Below are positions 10,108 to 22,989 of a stretch of 64,000 bases of DNA, one piece after another (within the stretch, counting starts at the first letter, position 1; each line of letters starts with the position of its first letter). The notes beneath the pieces are model-generated. The model did not search any database. It worked only from the letters and a program-made list of their open reading frames with translations, and was not told where the DNA came from. The position numbers and the translations under genes were made by a program. Source of the DNA: Hypericum androsaemum (taxonomy: Eukaryota; Streptophyta; Magnoliopsida; Malpighiales; Hypericaceae); contig OZ023186.1 of assembly GCA_963995505.1 (NCBI GenBank), forward strand, positions 14,763,570 through 14,827,569. The letters are read 5' to 3'.

Positions 10108-10902
10108 TCATGAACTTGATCTTAACAAACTCCTGAGTCTCTTTATTGCCGGGTGGAAACCGGTCCTCAGTGGCACAATGGATGAGACCCTCAGATGTTC
10201 CGCATTTCCATTCTTTGGCTTCGTAAGGGTCAATTTGAACATCTCTCCTTCCAGAACTTTACTAGCACAGGCCCCTACAGAAATCATTCAACCATTTACA
10301 TCAACACATTGCATACAAACCGAGCCAGCTCGTGCCACGGAAAACCCCAAAGTGGTCACAAATTAAATAGAGAACAAAAATGGTGAGCATTTTGTCATTG
10401 TACCAGCAAAACGATGGAGCTTCGCGAAGTCGCAGAACTCGTCAGCAGAGCAACCCAACAACACCCTCGCAGCCCTATCGAAGCACATCACATTGCGCAC
10501 CTTCGTGTCCGTCGCTATTGACACCTGCCCCCAAACACACACACACGCACACACAAGAACACCATGGTCACCAATTCCAAATTTGGATAAAGACTCAAAC
10601 TTTGGATAACATTCGTACAAAGACTGAAACTTTGGAATATAAAAAGGAAACCCAATTGAAGTTACAAAGGGAAAAGAGGTTACAAGGAGGCGGAAGAGGC
10701 GCTTGGAGGGTGGGAGAGCCGAGGAGGAGGGGGTGATTCTGTTGTAGGCGGTGCAGAATCTGCAGAGGGAATCTGGAGAGTCAGGAAGAGTTCTCTCGCA
10801 GACAGAGCACGCCCTGTAATAGAGATTCTCGTGATCTATGGCTATCACTGCACATATCGCTGTGGCACTTGTGCTTGCTGCACTAGAGCTAGAGCCTGCC
10901 AT
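10108..10902 (-). CDS. small zinc-ribbon/OB-fold protein resembling the RPA large-subunit C-terminal fold, 3 exons
   Basis: On the minus strand three exons join in frame: 10902-10684, 10524-10404 and 10274-10108, each intron with GT...AG. The product is about 168 residues. Residues about 27-50 hold a four-cysteine zinc ribbon, CSVCERTLPDSPDSLCRFC (CX2CX11CX2C). It continues with ATDTKVRNVMCFDRAARVLL and GCSADEFCDFAKLH, then ASKVLEGEMFKLTLTKPKNG and HLRVSSIVPLRTGFHP. This is the layout of the replication factor A C-terminal domain (zinc ribbon inside an OB fold), which binds single-stranded nucleic acid. Plants have small uncharacterised OB-fold proteins of this type; the specific function is unknown. 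ATG 10902 is preferred over an upstream in-frame TTG. Intron 1 (10683-10525) has no in-frame stop, so intron retention would still read through. A (GT)-rich tract lies in that intron near 10540-10553. Confidence 0.72.
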
Positions 10903-11328
10903 CTCCAAATTGGCTCCTACGACTGATCATAACCCAGGTGGGGCTTTTAGCATGGTTTTAAAAAATGACCCGGATGTCGATTTAATATTTCTCTTGTCCA
11001 CCTAATCAACCGATTTAATCAGGGTTTGGATTAGGTTTGGAATGGGTCCATTCCAAACCATTTAGACTGAATGACAAGCGGGATTTTTTGCAAAAAAAGT
11101 TAAAATACAAGGACAAAAATGAAAAAAGCCCACACGTGCGATAGGGAATTATCAATATGCCATTATCGATAACTGGACATGTCATTGTCGTAGCACGCGA
11201 GCCATTATCAATAACTGGACATGCTAGTGGAGCATGCCATTGTCAATAATGCCTATTCAGTCACTATTAATCTATTATTTATACTATGAATATTTACCTA
11301 GTAACTACAGCTATTCACAACTACTATT
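10903..11328. other. intergenic region upstream of the OB-fold gene
   Basis: This should contain the minus-strand promoter of the OB-fold gene. An imperfect direct repeat of about 22 bp (core ATAACTGGACATG) occurs at about 11161-11182 and 11212-11233. I see no coding region. Confidence 0.4.
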
Positions 11329-11841
11329 TTAGTTCCTAGTACGTTGCATTACTCCTCCCGAAAAAAAATCTTGCTCCCTTGAGAGAATACACTTGGTCAA
11401 CCTTCTGGAAGTTCTTAAAGAAACCATCGAACTTGGTACAAAGAACAAAAAGTGGCATCTCCATCGTGCCCATGAAACAAAAACAACACTAGCATGTGAC
11501 TGTCTTGTAATGGACTGAATATAGGAGCTCACAACACACATCATAATCCCTCTATCTTGCAGACAAGGCTGCTGCTGCAAAAGTGTAGAGAGTGGCTGCT
11601 GCAGCAATGTTGCAAATGATGAGTCTGCAGCAAGGGATGAATCTACAGCAACTGATGAGTCGAGTACCACAATTCTGAACTTTTCCAGTTTTTTCAGAGC
11701 TATATCCAACTCTTCTTCCTTCAAACGACTCAGTTCATCCTCTTAAGTTGCTTTAGAACCATCGGGTGGCTTAGATTTGACATCAAAACCAAACTCCATA
11801 ATTGAAGGTCTTAGCTCTGAATTAGTTGCTTCAGAACCCAT
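11329..11841 (-). pseudogene. unrecognised broken reading frame next to the 5S array
   Basis: On the minus strand one frame is open from an ATG at 11841 to a stop at 11329-11331, apart from a single TAA at 11743-11745. The first part reads MGSEATNSELRPS and FGFDVKSKPPDGSKAT. After the stop it reads EDELSRLKEEELDIALKKLEKF, which is charged and possibly helical, then Ser/Ala- and Leu/Gln-rich repeats (DSSVAVDSSLAADSS, LLQQPLSTLLQQQ). I do not recognise the family. The ATG lies only about 5 bp from the point where similarity to the 5S spacer begins, so the true 5' part may have been replaced by the array. It could be a gene fragment, a transposon remnant or chance. Confidence 0.3.
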
Positions 11842-12074
11842 CAGTCTGCACAAACATTTACTTAACTAATTGTCATTCCTAGTTGACACGCTCCTTCTCA
11901 ACTTTTAATGGCCATAACTTTTCATCTGGAAATTCGATCAGGACAATCTTTTTTTCTTTTCATTTAACTTTTCGACATCTAACATTCCGAGCATTTAAAA
12001 ATAACATTGAACTGAAAAAGAAGAAAAAATAATACTATTTGTTCGAAGTAGTGGAAAAAAATTGAAAAAGAGAG

Positions 12075-13468
12075 GGGTGCAACACGAGAACTTCCCAAGA
12101 GATCACCCATCCTAGTACCACTCTTGCTCAAGTGTGTTTAACTTCTAAGATCTGATGGGATCCGATGCATTAGCGTTGTTATGATCGCACCTGTTAGTCT
12201 AGTCACAAACTATTTACTTAACTAGTTGCCATGCTTAGTTGACACGCTTTGTCTAAATTTTCAACAGCCATAACTTTTCATTTGAAAATCTGATCGGGAC
12301 AATATATATTTTTTCATTCCATATAACTTTTCAAAATATAAAAATCCGAACTTTTAAAAATAACACCAAGCTAAAAAAATGAGACTATTTATTTGAAGTA
12401 GTGAAAAAAATCGAAACAGAGGGGTGCAACAATTGGACTTCCCAGGAAGTCACCCATTCTAGTACTACTCTCGCCCAAATGTGTTTAACTTCAGAATTTT
12501 GATGGATCCAGTGAATTACCGCTGGTATGATCGCACCAATCAGTCTTTGCACAAAATATATACTTAACTAGTTGCCTTGCTTAGTTGACATGTTGCTTCT
12601 CAACTTTCGACGACCAAAACTTATCATCAGGCTATCCGATCGGGACAATCTTTTTCTCATTTCATATAATTTTTTGAAATCTATCATTCTGAGCATTTAA
12701 AAACAACAATGAGCAGAAAAAAAACATAAAAAATAAGAATTTTGTTCGAAGTTGTGGAAAAAATAAAAAAAGAGGGGTGCAACACGAGGACTTTCCAGGA
12801 GTTTACCCATCTTAAAACTACTCTCAACAAAGCGTGTTTATCTTCAGAATTCTAATCGGTGCATGGTTGCAACTGAGAATTTCCACAAACTATTTATTTA
12901 AGTAGTTGTCATGCCTAGTTGACACGCTCCTTCTATACTTTTACGGTCATAACTTTTCATCCAGGAATGCGATCGGGGGAGAATTTTTTTTTTCATTTCA
13001 TATAACTTATCAAGATCTATCATTCCAAGCATTTAAAAATAACACAAAATTGAAAAACAGAAAAAAATTAGACTATTAGCTGAATGACTCGAAAAAAATT
13101 AAAAAAGAGAGGTGCAACACAAGGACTTCCCAACACCCATCCTAGTACTACTCTCGCCCAAACAAGTTTAACTTCGGAATTGTGATGGTTCCTGTGAATT
13201 AGCACTAGTATGATCGGGACAATCTTTTTTTTTTCATTTGAAATCATTTTTTGAGATCTATCATTTTGTTTGTTTAAAAATAACTTCGAGCTGAAAATAC
13301 AAAAAAAATAAGACTCTTTGCTCGAAGTAGTGGAAATAAATTAAAAAAAAGGGTGCAACACGAGGACTTCCTAGAAGGACACCCATCTTAGTACTACTCT
13401 CGCCCAAGCACATTTAAATTCGGAGTTCTGATGGGATCCAGTGCATTTGTGCTGGTATGATCACATCC
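12075..13468 (-). pseudogene. five degenerate 5S rRNA genes at the array edge
   Basis: 5S-like positions: 12075-12192, 12422-12538, 12775 to about 12876 (5' third lost), 13110-13216 (fused directly to mid-spacer) and 13351-13468. They carry many substitutions, including in the A-box and C-box regions, and the distances between starts are irregular (347, 353, 335, 241). I regard them as non-functional relics of edge units. Confidence 0.85.
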
Positions 13469-13705
13469 GTCAGTCTTCGCACAAACTGTTTACTTAGCTA
13501 GTTGCCATACCTAGTTGACACACTCCTTCTCAACTTTCGACGACAATAACTTTTCATCCGGGAATTTGACCGGGATAATCTTTTTTTTTTATTTCGTATA
13601 ACTTTTTGAGATCTATCATTCCGTTCATTCAAAAAAAATCGAGCCAAAAATACGGAAAAAAAGTTTGACTCTTTGCTCGAAGTAGCGAAAAAAATCGAGA
13701 AAGAG

Positions 13706-16700
13706 GGGTGTAACACGAGGACTTCCCAAGAGGTCACCCATCCTAGTACTACTCTTGCCCAAGCGCGTTTAACTTCGGAGTTCTGATGGGATCCAGTGCA
13801 TTAGCGCTGGTATGATCGCACCCATCAGTCTTCACACAAACTGTTTACTTAACTAGTTGCCATGCCTAGTTGACACGCTCCTTCTCAACTTTTGACGGCC
13901 ATAACTTTTCATCCGGGAATTCGATCATGACAATCTTTTTTTTCATTTCGTATAACCTTTCGAGATATATCATTCCGTTCATTCAAAAATAACATCAAGC
14001 TGAAAATACGAAAAAAAATATGACTCTTTGCTCGAAGTAGTGGAAAAAATCAAAAAAGAGGGTTGCAACACGAGGACCTCCCAGGAGGACACCCATCCTA
14101 GTAGTACTCTCGCCCAAGGGCATTTAACTTCAGAGTTCTGATGGGATCCGATGCATTAGCGCTGGTATAATCGCACCAGTTAGTCTTTGCACAAACTGTT
14201 TACTTAACTAGTTGCCATGCCTAGTTGACACGCTCCTTATCGACTTTTGACGGCCATAACTTTTCATCCATGAATCCGATCGGGACAATCTTTTTTTTCA
14301 TTTCATATAACTTTTTGAAATCTATCATTCCGTTCATTCAAAAATAACATCGAGCCGAAAGCAGGGAAAAAAATATGACTCTTTGCTCGAAGTAGTGGAA
14401 AAAATCGAAAAAAGAGGGGTGCAACACGAGGACTTCCCAAGGGGTCACCCATCCTAGTACAACTCTCGTCCAAGCGCGTTTAACTTCGAATTTCTGATGG
14501 GATCCGGTGCATTAGCGCTGGTATGATCGCACCGGTCAGTCTTGGCACAAAGTATTTACTTAACTAGTTGCCATGCTTGATGACACGCTCCTTCTCGACT
14601 TTCGACGGCCATAACTTTTCATCCGAGAATCCGATTGGGACAATCTTTTTTTTCATGTCGTATAACTTTTCTAGATCTATCATTCCGTTCATTCAAAAAT
14701 AATATAGAGCCGAAAATACGGAAAAAAATATGACTCTTTGCTCGAATTAGAGGAAAAAATTGAAAAAGAGGGGTGCAAAACGTGGACTTCCAAGGAGGTC
14801 ACCCATCCTAGTACTACTCTCGCCCAAGCGCATTTAGCTTCGGAGTTCTGCTAGCATCCGGTGCATTAGCGCTGGTATGATCGCACCCGTCAGTCTTCAC
14901 ACAAACTGTTTACTTAACTAGTTGCCATGCCTAGTTGACACGCTTCTTATCGACTTTCAACGGCCATAACTTTTTATCCGGGAATCCGATCGGGACAATC
15001 TTTTTTTCATTTCGTATAAGTTTTCGAGATCTATCATTCCGTTCATTCAAAAATAACATCGAGCCAAAAATATGGAAAAACATATGACTCATTGCTCGAA
15101 TTAGTGGAAAAAATTGAAAAAGAGGGGTGCAAAACGTGGAATTCCCAGAAGGTCACCCATCCTAGTACTACTCTTGCCCAAGCGCGTTTAGCTTCAGAGT
15201 TCTGATCGGATCTGGTGCATTAGCGCTGGTATGATCGCACCCATCAGTCTTCACACAAACTGCTTACTTAACTTGTAGCCATGCCTAGTTGACACGCGCC
15301 TGCTCGACTTTTGACGACCATAACTTTTCATCCAGGAATCCGATCGGGACAATCTTTTTTTTCATTTCCTATAACTTTTCGAGATCTATCATTCTGTTCA
15401 TTCAAAATAACATTGAGCCGAAAATACGAAAAAAAATATGACTCTTTGCTCGAAGTAGTGGAAAAATCAAAAAAGAGGGTTGCAACACGAGGACCTCCCA
15501 GGAGGACACCCATCCTAGTAGTACTCTCGCCCAAGGGCATTTAACTTCAGAGTTCTGATGGGATCCGATGCATTAGCGCTGGTATAATCGCACCAGTTAG
15601 TCTTTGCACAAACTGTTTACTTAACTAGTTGCCATGCCTAGTTGACACGCTCCTTATCGACTTTCGACGGCCATAACTTTTCATCCGGGAATCCGATCGG
15701 GACAATCTTTTTTTCATTTCATATAACTTTTTGAAATCTATCATTCCGTTCGTTCAAAAATAACATCGAGCCGAAAGCAGGGAAAAAAATATGACTCTTT
15801 GCTCGAAGTAGTGGAAAAAATTGAAAAAAGAGGGGTGCAACACGAGGACTTCCCAAGGGGTCACCCATCCTAGTACAACTCTCGTCCAAGAGCCTTTAAC
15901 TTCGGATTTCTGATGGGATCCGGTGCATTAGCGCTGGTATGATTGCACCGGTCAGTCTTGGCACAAAGTATTTACTTAACTAGTTGCCATGCTTGATGAC
16001 ACGCTCCTTCTCGACTTTCGACGGCCATAACTTTTCATCCGAGAATCCGAGTGGGACAATCTTTTTTTTCATGTCGTATAACTTTTCTAGATCTATCATT
16101 CCGTTCATTCAAAAATAATATCGAGCCGAAAATACGGAAAAAAATATGACTCTTTGCTTGAATTAGAGGAAAAAATTGAAAAAGAGGGGTGCAAAACGTG
16201 GACTTCCAAGGAGGTCACCCATCCTAGTACTACTCTCGCCCAAGCGCATTTAGCTTCGGAGTTCTACTAGCATCCGGTGCATTAGCGCTGGTATGATCGC
16301 ACCCGTCAGTCTTCACACAAACTGTTTACTTAACTAGTTGCCATGCCTAGTTGACACGCTTCTTATCGACTTTCAACGGCCATAACTTTTTATCCGGGAA
16401 GCCGATCGGGACAATCTTTTTTTCATTTCATATAAGTTTTCGAGATCTATCATTCCGTTCATTCAAAAATAACATCGAGCCAAAAATATGGAAAAACATA
16501 TGACTCATTGCTCGAATTAGTGGAAAAAATTGAAAAAGAGGGGTGCAAAACGTGGACTTCCCAGAAGGTCACCCATCCTAGTACTACTCTTGCCCAAGCG
16601 CGTTTAGCTTCAGAGTTCTGATCGGATCTGGTGCATTAGCGCTGGTATGATCGCACCCATCAGTCTTCACACAAACTGTTTACTTAACTTGTAGCCATGC

Positions 16701-19136
16701 CTAGTTGACACGCGCCTGCTCGACTTTTGACGACCATAACTTTTCATCCAGGAATCCGATCGGGATAATCTTTTTTTTCATTTCCTATAACTTTTCGAGA
16801 TCTATCATTCCGTTCATTCAAAATAACATTGAGCCGAAAATACGAAAAAAAATATGACTCTTTGCTCGAAGTAGTGGAAAAATCAAAAAAGAGGGTTGCA
16901 ACACGAGGACCTCCCAGGAGGACACCCATCTTAGTAGTACTCTCGCCCAAGGGCGTTTAACTTCAGAGTTCTGATGGGATCCGATGCATTAGCGCTGGTA
17001 TAATCGCACCAGTTAGTCTTTGCACAAACTGTTTACTTAACTAGTTGCCATGCCTAGTTGACACGCTCCTTATCGACTTTCGACGGCCATCACTTTTCAT
17101 CCGGGAATCCGATCGGGACAATCTTTTTTTCATTTCATATAACTTTTTGAAATCTATCATTCCGTTCGTTCAAAAATAACATCGAGCCGAAAGCAGGGAA
17201 AAAAATATGACTCTTTGCTCGAAGTAGTGGAAAAAATCGAAAAAAGAGGGGTGCAACACGAGGACTTCCCAAGGGGTCACCCATCCTAGTACAACTCTCG
17301 TCAAAGCGCGTTTAACTTCGGATTTCTGATGGGATCCGGTGCATTAGCGCTGGTATGATCGCACCGGTCAGTCTTGGCACAAAGTATTTACTTAACTAGT
17401 TGCCATGCTTGATGACACGCTCCTTCTCGACTTTCGACGGCCATAACTTTTCATCCGAGAATCCGATTGGGACAATCTTTTTTTTCATGTCGTATAACTT
17501 TTCTAGATCTATCATTCCGTTCATTCAAAAATAATATCGAGCCGAAAATACGGAAAAAAATATGACTCTTTGCTCGAATTAGAGGAAAAAATTGAAAAAG
17601 AGGGGTGCAAAACGTGGACTTCCAAGGAGGTCACCCATCCTAGTACTACTCTCGCCCAAGCGCATTTAGCTTCGGAGTTCTACTAGCATCCGGTGCATTA
17701 GCGCTGGTATGATCGCACCCGTCAGTCTTCACACAAACTGTTTACTTAACTAGTTGCCATGCCTAGTTGACACGCTTCTTATCGACTTTCAACGGCCATA
17801 ACTTTTTATCTGGGAATCCGATCGGGACAATCTTTTTTTGATTTCGTATAAGTTTTCGAGATCTATCATTCCGTTCATTCAAAAATAACATGGAGCCAAA
17901 AATATGGAAAAACATATGACTCTTTGCTCGAATTAGTGGAAAAAATTGAAAAAGAGGGGTGCAAAACGTGGACTTCCCAGAAGGTCACCCATCCTAGTAC
18001 TACTCTCGCCCAAGCGCGTTAAGCTTCAGAGTTCTGATCGGATCTAGTGCATTAGCGCTGGTATGATCGCACCCATCAGTCTTCACACAAACTGTTTACT
18101 TAACTTGTAGCCATGCCTAGTTGACACGCGCCTGCTCGAATTTTGACGACCATAACTTTTCATCCAGGAATCTGATCGGGATAATCTTTTTTTTCATTTC
18201 CTATAACTTTTCGAGATCTATCATTCCGTTCATTCAAAATAACATTGAGCCGAAAATACGAAAAAAAATATGACTCTTTGCTCGAAGTAGTGGAAAAAAT
18301 TGAAAAAGAGGGTTGCAACACGAGGACCTCCCAGGAAGTCACCCATCCTAGTAGTACTCTCGCCCAAAGTCGTTTAACTTCGGAGTTCAGATGGGATCCG
18401 ATGCATTAGCGCTGGTATAATCGCACCCGTCATTCTTCGCACAAACTGTTTATTTAACTAGTTGCCATGCCTAGTTGACACGCTCCTCATCGACTTTCGA
18501 CGGCCATAATTTTCATTCGGGAATCAGATCTGGACAATCTATTTTTTCATTTCATATAAGTATTCGAGATATATCATTCAGTTCGTTCAAAAATAACATC
18601 GAGCCGAAAATACTGAAAAAATATAACACTTTGCTCGGAGTAGTGGAAAAAATAAAAAAAGAGGGGTGCAACACGAGGACTTCCCAGGGGGTCACCCATC
18701 CTAGTACTACTCTCGCCCAAGCGCGTTTAACTTCGGATTTCTGATGGGATCCGGTGCATTATCGCTGGTATGATCGCACCCGTCAGTACTCGCACAAACT
18801 ATTTACTTAACTAGTTGCCATGCATAGTTGACACGCTCCGTCTCGAATTTCGATGGCAAAAACTTTTCATCCGGGAATTTGATCGAGACAATCTTTTTTT
18901 AATTTCATATAAATTTTTAAGATCTATCATTCCTTTCTTTCAAAAATAACATCGAGCCGAAAATACGGAAAGGAAATATGACTCTTTGCTCGAATTAGTG
19001 GAAAAAATTGAAAAAGAGGGGTGTAAAACGTGGACTTCCCAGGAGGTCACCGATCCTAGTACTACACTCGCCGAAGCACGTTTAGCTTCTGAGTTCTGAT
19101 GGCATCCGGTGCATTAGCGCTGGTATGATCGCACCC
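13706..19136 (-). rRNA. 5S rRNA genes, sub-block of 16 (about 354-bp units, 4-unit higher-order repeat)
   Basis: Positions: 13706-13823, 14061-14178, 14417-14534, 14771-14888, 15125-15242, 15478-15595, 15833-15950, 16187-16304, 16541-16658, 16894-17011, 17249-17366, 17603-17720, 17957-18074, 18311-18428, 18664-18781, 19019-19136. Genes at 14061, 15478, 16894 and 18311 share the same variants near the 3' end (GGGTTGC on the plus strand and CACGAGGACCTCCC), giving a four-unit repeat of about 1,416 bp. Many members carry substitutions in the transcribed region, for example AAAACGTGG in place of CAACACGAGG, so few if any may be active. Confidence 0.88.
14061..18310 (-). repeat. 4-unit higher-order repeat of about 1,416 bp, three copies
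   Basis: The starts of the marker gene variant are 14061, 15478, 16894 and 18311 (spacing 1417, 1416, 1417). Between them the same order of four distinguishable units recurs, including GTGATGACACGC-type loss in CATGCTTGATGACACG and the spacer ATATGGAAAAACATATGAC. The fourth marker at 18311 starts a copy that diverges soon after. Confidence 0.85.
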
Positions 19137-19376
19137 GTCAGTCTTCGCACAAACTATTTACTTAACTAGTTGCCATGCCTCGTTGACTAGCTCCTTCTCG
19201 ACTTTCGACGGCCATAGTTTTTTTAACCGGGAATCCGATCGGGACAATCTTTTTTTTCATTTCATATAACTTTTCGTTATCTATCATTCCGTTCGTTCAA
19301 AAATAACATCAAGCCGAAAATACGGAAAAAAATAATGACTCTTTGCTCGTAGCAGTGGAAAAAAATCGAAAAAGAG

Positions 19377-22300
19377 GGGTGCAACACGAGGACTTCCCAG
19401 GAGGTCACCAATCCTAGTACTACTCTCGCCCAAGCGTGTTTAACTTCGGAGTTCTGATGGGATCCGGTGCATTAGCGCTGGTATGATCGCACCGTCAGTC
19501 TTCGCACAAAGTATTTACTTAACTAGTTGCCATGCCTCGTTGACAAGCTCCTTCTCGACTTTCGACGGCCATAACTTTTCATCCGGGAATCCGATCGGGA
19601 CAATCTTTTTTTTCATTTCATATAACTTTTCGTGATCTATCATTCCGTTTGTTCAAAAATAACTTCGAGCCAAAAATACGGAAAAAAATAATGACGCTTT
19701 GCTCGTAGCAGTGGAAAAAAATCGAAAAAGAGGGGTGCAACACGAGGACTTCCCAGGAGGTCAACCATCCTAGTACTACTCTCGCCCAAGCGTGTTTAAC
19801 TTCGGAGTTCTGATGGGATCCGGTGCATTAGTGCTGGTATGATCGCACCCGTCAGACTTCGCTCAAACTATTTACTTAACTAGTTGCCATGCCTCGTTGA
19901 TAAGCTCCTTCTCGACTTTCGACGGCCATAACTTTTCATCCGGGAATCCGATAGGGACAATCTTTTTTTTCATTTCATATAACTTTTCGAGATCTATCAT
20001 TTCGTATGTTCAAAAATAACATCGAGCCGAAAATACGGTAAAAAATAATGACTCTTTGTTTGTACCAGTGGAAAAAAATCGAAAAAGAGAGGTGCAACAC
20101 GAGGACTTCCCAGGAGGTCACCCATCCTAGTACTACTCTCGCCCAAGCGCATTTAACTTCGGAGTTCTGATGAGATCCGGTGCATTAGCTGTGGTTTGAT
20201 CGCACCCGTCAGTCTTCGCACAAACTATTTACTTAACTAGTTGCCATGCCTCGTTGATAAGCTCCTTCTCGACTATCGACGGCCATAACTTTTCATCCGG
20301 GAATTCGATCATGACAATCTTTCTTTTCATTTCATATAACTTTTCGAGATTTATCATTCCGTTCATTCAAAAATAACATCGAGCCGAAAATACGGAAAAA
20401 AATAATGACTCTTTGCTCGTAGCGGTGGAAAAAAATCAAAAAAGAGGGGTGCAACACGAGGACTTACCACGAGGTCACCCATCCTAGTACTACTCTCGCC
20501 CAAGCGCATTTAACTTCGGAGTTCTGATGGGATCCGGTGCATTAGCGCTGGTATGATCGCACCCGTCAATCTTCGCACAAACTATTTACTTAACTAGTTG
20601 CCATGCCTCGTTGACAAGCTCCTTCTCGACTTTCGACGGCCATAACTTTTCATCCGGGAATCCGATCGGGACAATCTTTTTTTTCATTTCATATAACTTT
20701 TCGTGATCTATCATTCCGTTCATTCAAAAATAACATCGAGCCGAAAATACGGAAAAAAATAATGACTCTTTGCTCGTAGCAGTGGAAAAAAATCGAAAAA
20801 GAGGGGTGCAACACGAGGACTTCCTAGGAGGTCACCCATCCTAGTACTACTCTCGCCCAAGCGCGTTTAACTTCGGAGTTCTGATGGGATCCGGTGCATT
20901 AGCGCTGGTATGATCGCACCCGTCAATCTTTGCACAAACTATTTACTTAACTAGTTGCCATGCCTCGTTGACAAGCTCCTTCTCGACTTTCGACGGCCAT
21001 AAATTTTCATCCGGGAATCCGATCGGGACAATCTTTTTTTTCATTTCATCTAACTTTTCGTGATCTATCATTCCGTTCATTCAAAAATAACATCGAGCCG
21101 AAAATACGGAAAAAAATAATGACTCTTTGCTCGTAGCAGTGGAAAAAAATCGAAAAAGAGGGGTGCAACACGAGGACTTCCCAGGAGGTCAACCATCCTA
21201 GTACTACTCTCGCCCAAGCGCGTTTAACTTCGGAGTTCTGATGGGATCCGGTGCATTAGTGCTGGTATGATCGCACCCGTCAGTCTTCGCACAAACTATT
21301 TACTTAACTAGTTGCCATGCCTCGTTGACAAGCTCCTTCTCGACTTTCGACAGCCATAACTTTTCATCCGGGAATCCGATAGGGACAATCTTTTTTTTCA
21401 TTTCATATAACTTTTCGAGATCTATCATTCCGTATGTTCAAAAATAACATCGAGCCGAAAATACGGTAAAAAATAATGACTCTTTGCTCGTACCAGTGGA
21501 AAAAAATCGAAAAAGAGAGGTGCAACACGAGGACTTCCCAGGAGGTCACCCATCCTAGTACTCCTCTCGCCCAAGCGCATTTAACTTCGGAGTTCTGATG
21601 AGATCCGGTGCATTAGCTGTGGTTTGATCGCACCCGTCAGTCTTCGCACAAACTATTTACTTAACTAGTTGCCATGCCTCGTTGACAAGCTCCTTCTCGA
21701 CTTTCGACGGCCATAACTTTTCATCCGGGAATTCGATCATGACAATCTTTCTTTTCATTTCATATAACTTTTCGAGATCTATCATTCCGTTCATTCAAAA
21801 ATAACATCGAGCCGAAAATACGGAAAAAAATAATGACTATTTGCTCGTAGCGGTGGAAAAAAATCGAAAAAGAGGGGTGCAACACGAGGACTTCCCACGA
21901 GGTCACCCATCCTAGTACTACTCTCGCCCAAGCGCATTTAACTTCGGAGTTCTGATGGGATCCGGTGCATTAGCGCTGGTATGATCGCACTTGTCAATCT
22001 TCGCACAAACTATTTACTTAACTAGTTGCCATGCCTCGTTGAGAAGCTCCTTCTCGACTTTCGACGGCCATAACTTTTCATCCGGGAATCCGATCGGGAC
22101 AATCTTTTTTTTCATTTCATATAACTTTTCGTGATCTATCATTCCGTTCATTCAAAAATAACATCGAGCCGAAAATACGGAAAAAAATAATGACTCTTTG
22201 CTCGTAGCAGTGGAAAAAAATCGAAAAAGAGGGGTGCAACACGAGGACTTCCCAGGAGGTCAACCATCCTAGTACTACTCTCGCCCAAGCGCGTTTAACT

Positions 22301-22707
22301 TCGGAGTTCTGATGGGATCCGGTGCATTAGTGCTGATATGATCGCACCCGTCAGTCTTCGCACAAACTATTTACTTAACTAGTTGCCATGCCTCGTTGAC
22401 AAGCTCCTTCTCGACTTTCGACGGCCATAACTTTTCATCCGGGAATCCGATAGGGACAATCTTTTTTTTCATTTCATATAACTTTTCGAGATCTATCATT
22501 CCGTATGTTCAAAAATAACATCGAGCCGAAAATACGGTAAAAAATAATGACTCTTTGCTCGTACCAGTGGAAAAAAAATCAAAAAAGAGAGGTGCAACAC
22601 GAGGACTTCCCAGGAGGTCACCCATCCTAGTACTACTCTCGCCCAAGCCCGTTTAACTTCGGAGTTCTGATGGGATCTGGCGCATTAGCGGTGGTTTGAT
22701 CGCACCC
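19377..22707 (-). rRNA. 5S rRNA genes, sub-block of 10 before the transposon
   Basis: Positions: 19377-19493, 19733-19850, 20090-20207, 20447-20564, 20804-20921, 21161-21278, 21518-21635, 21875-21992, 22232-22349, 22590-22707. Units are 357 bp. The units at 20090 and 21518 share rare changes (TGAGATCCGG and TAGCTGTGG on the plus strand), showing a 1,428-bp four-unit duplication. The gene sequence is close to consensus in most members. Confidence 0.93.
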
Positions 22708-22980
22708 ATCAGTCTTCGCACAAACTATTTACTTAACTAGTTGCCATGCCTCGTTGACAAGCTCTTTCTCGACTTTCGACGGCCATAACTTTTCATCCGG
22801 GAATCCGATTGGGACAATCTTTTTTTTCATTTCATATAACTTTTCGTGATCTATCATTCCGTTCGTTCAAAAATAACATCGAGCCGAAAATACGGAAAAA
22901 AATAATGACTCTTTGCTCGTAGCAGTGGAAAAAAATCGAAAAGAGGGGTGCAACACGAGGACTTCCCAGGAGGTCACCCG

Positions 22981-22989
22981 TCCTAGTAC
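22981..22989. repeat. left copy of MULE target-site duplication
   Basis: TCCTAGTAC is identical to the right copy at 25000-25008 and to the corresponding bases of intact 5S units. Confidence 0.93.

Noticed and set aside
10178..10736. Plus-strand frames of 62-118 codons
   Set aside because: They are antisense to the three exons of the minus-strand OB-fold gene, whose splice sites and cysteine motif are consistent.
15311..18744. 60-89 codon frames in both directions in the left array
   Set aside because: They are the same 5S gene/spacer sequence translated, and their positions follow the 4-unit repeat. There is no protein-like composition.
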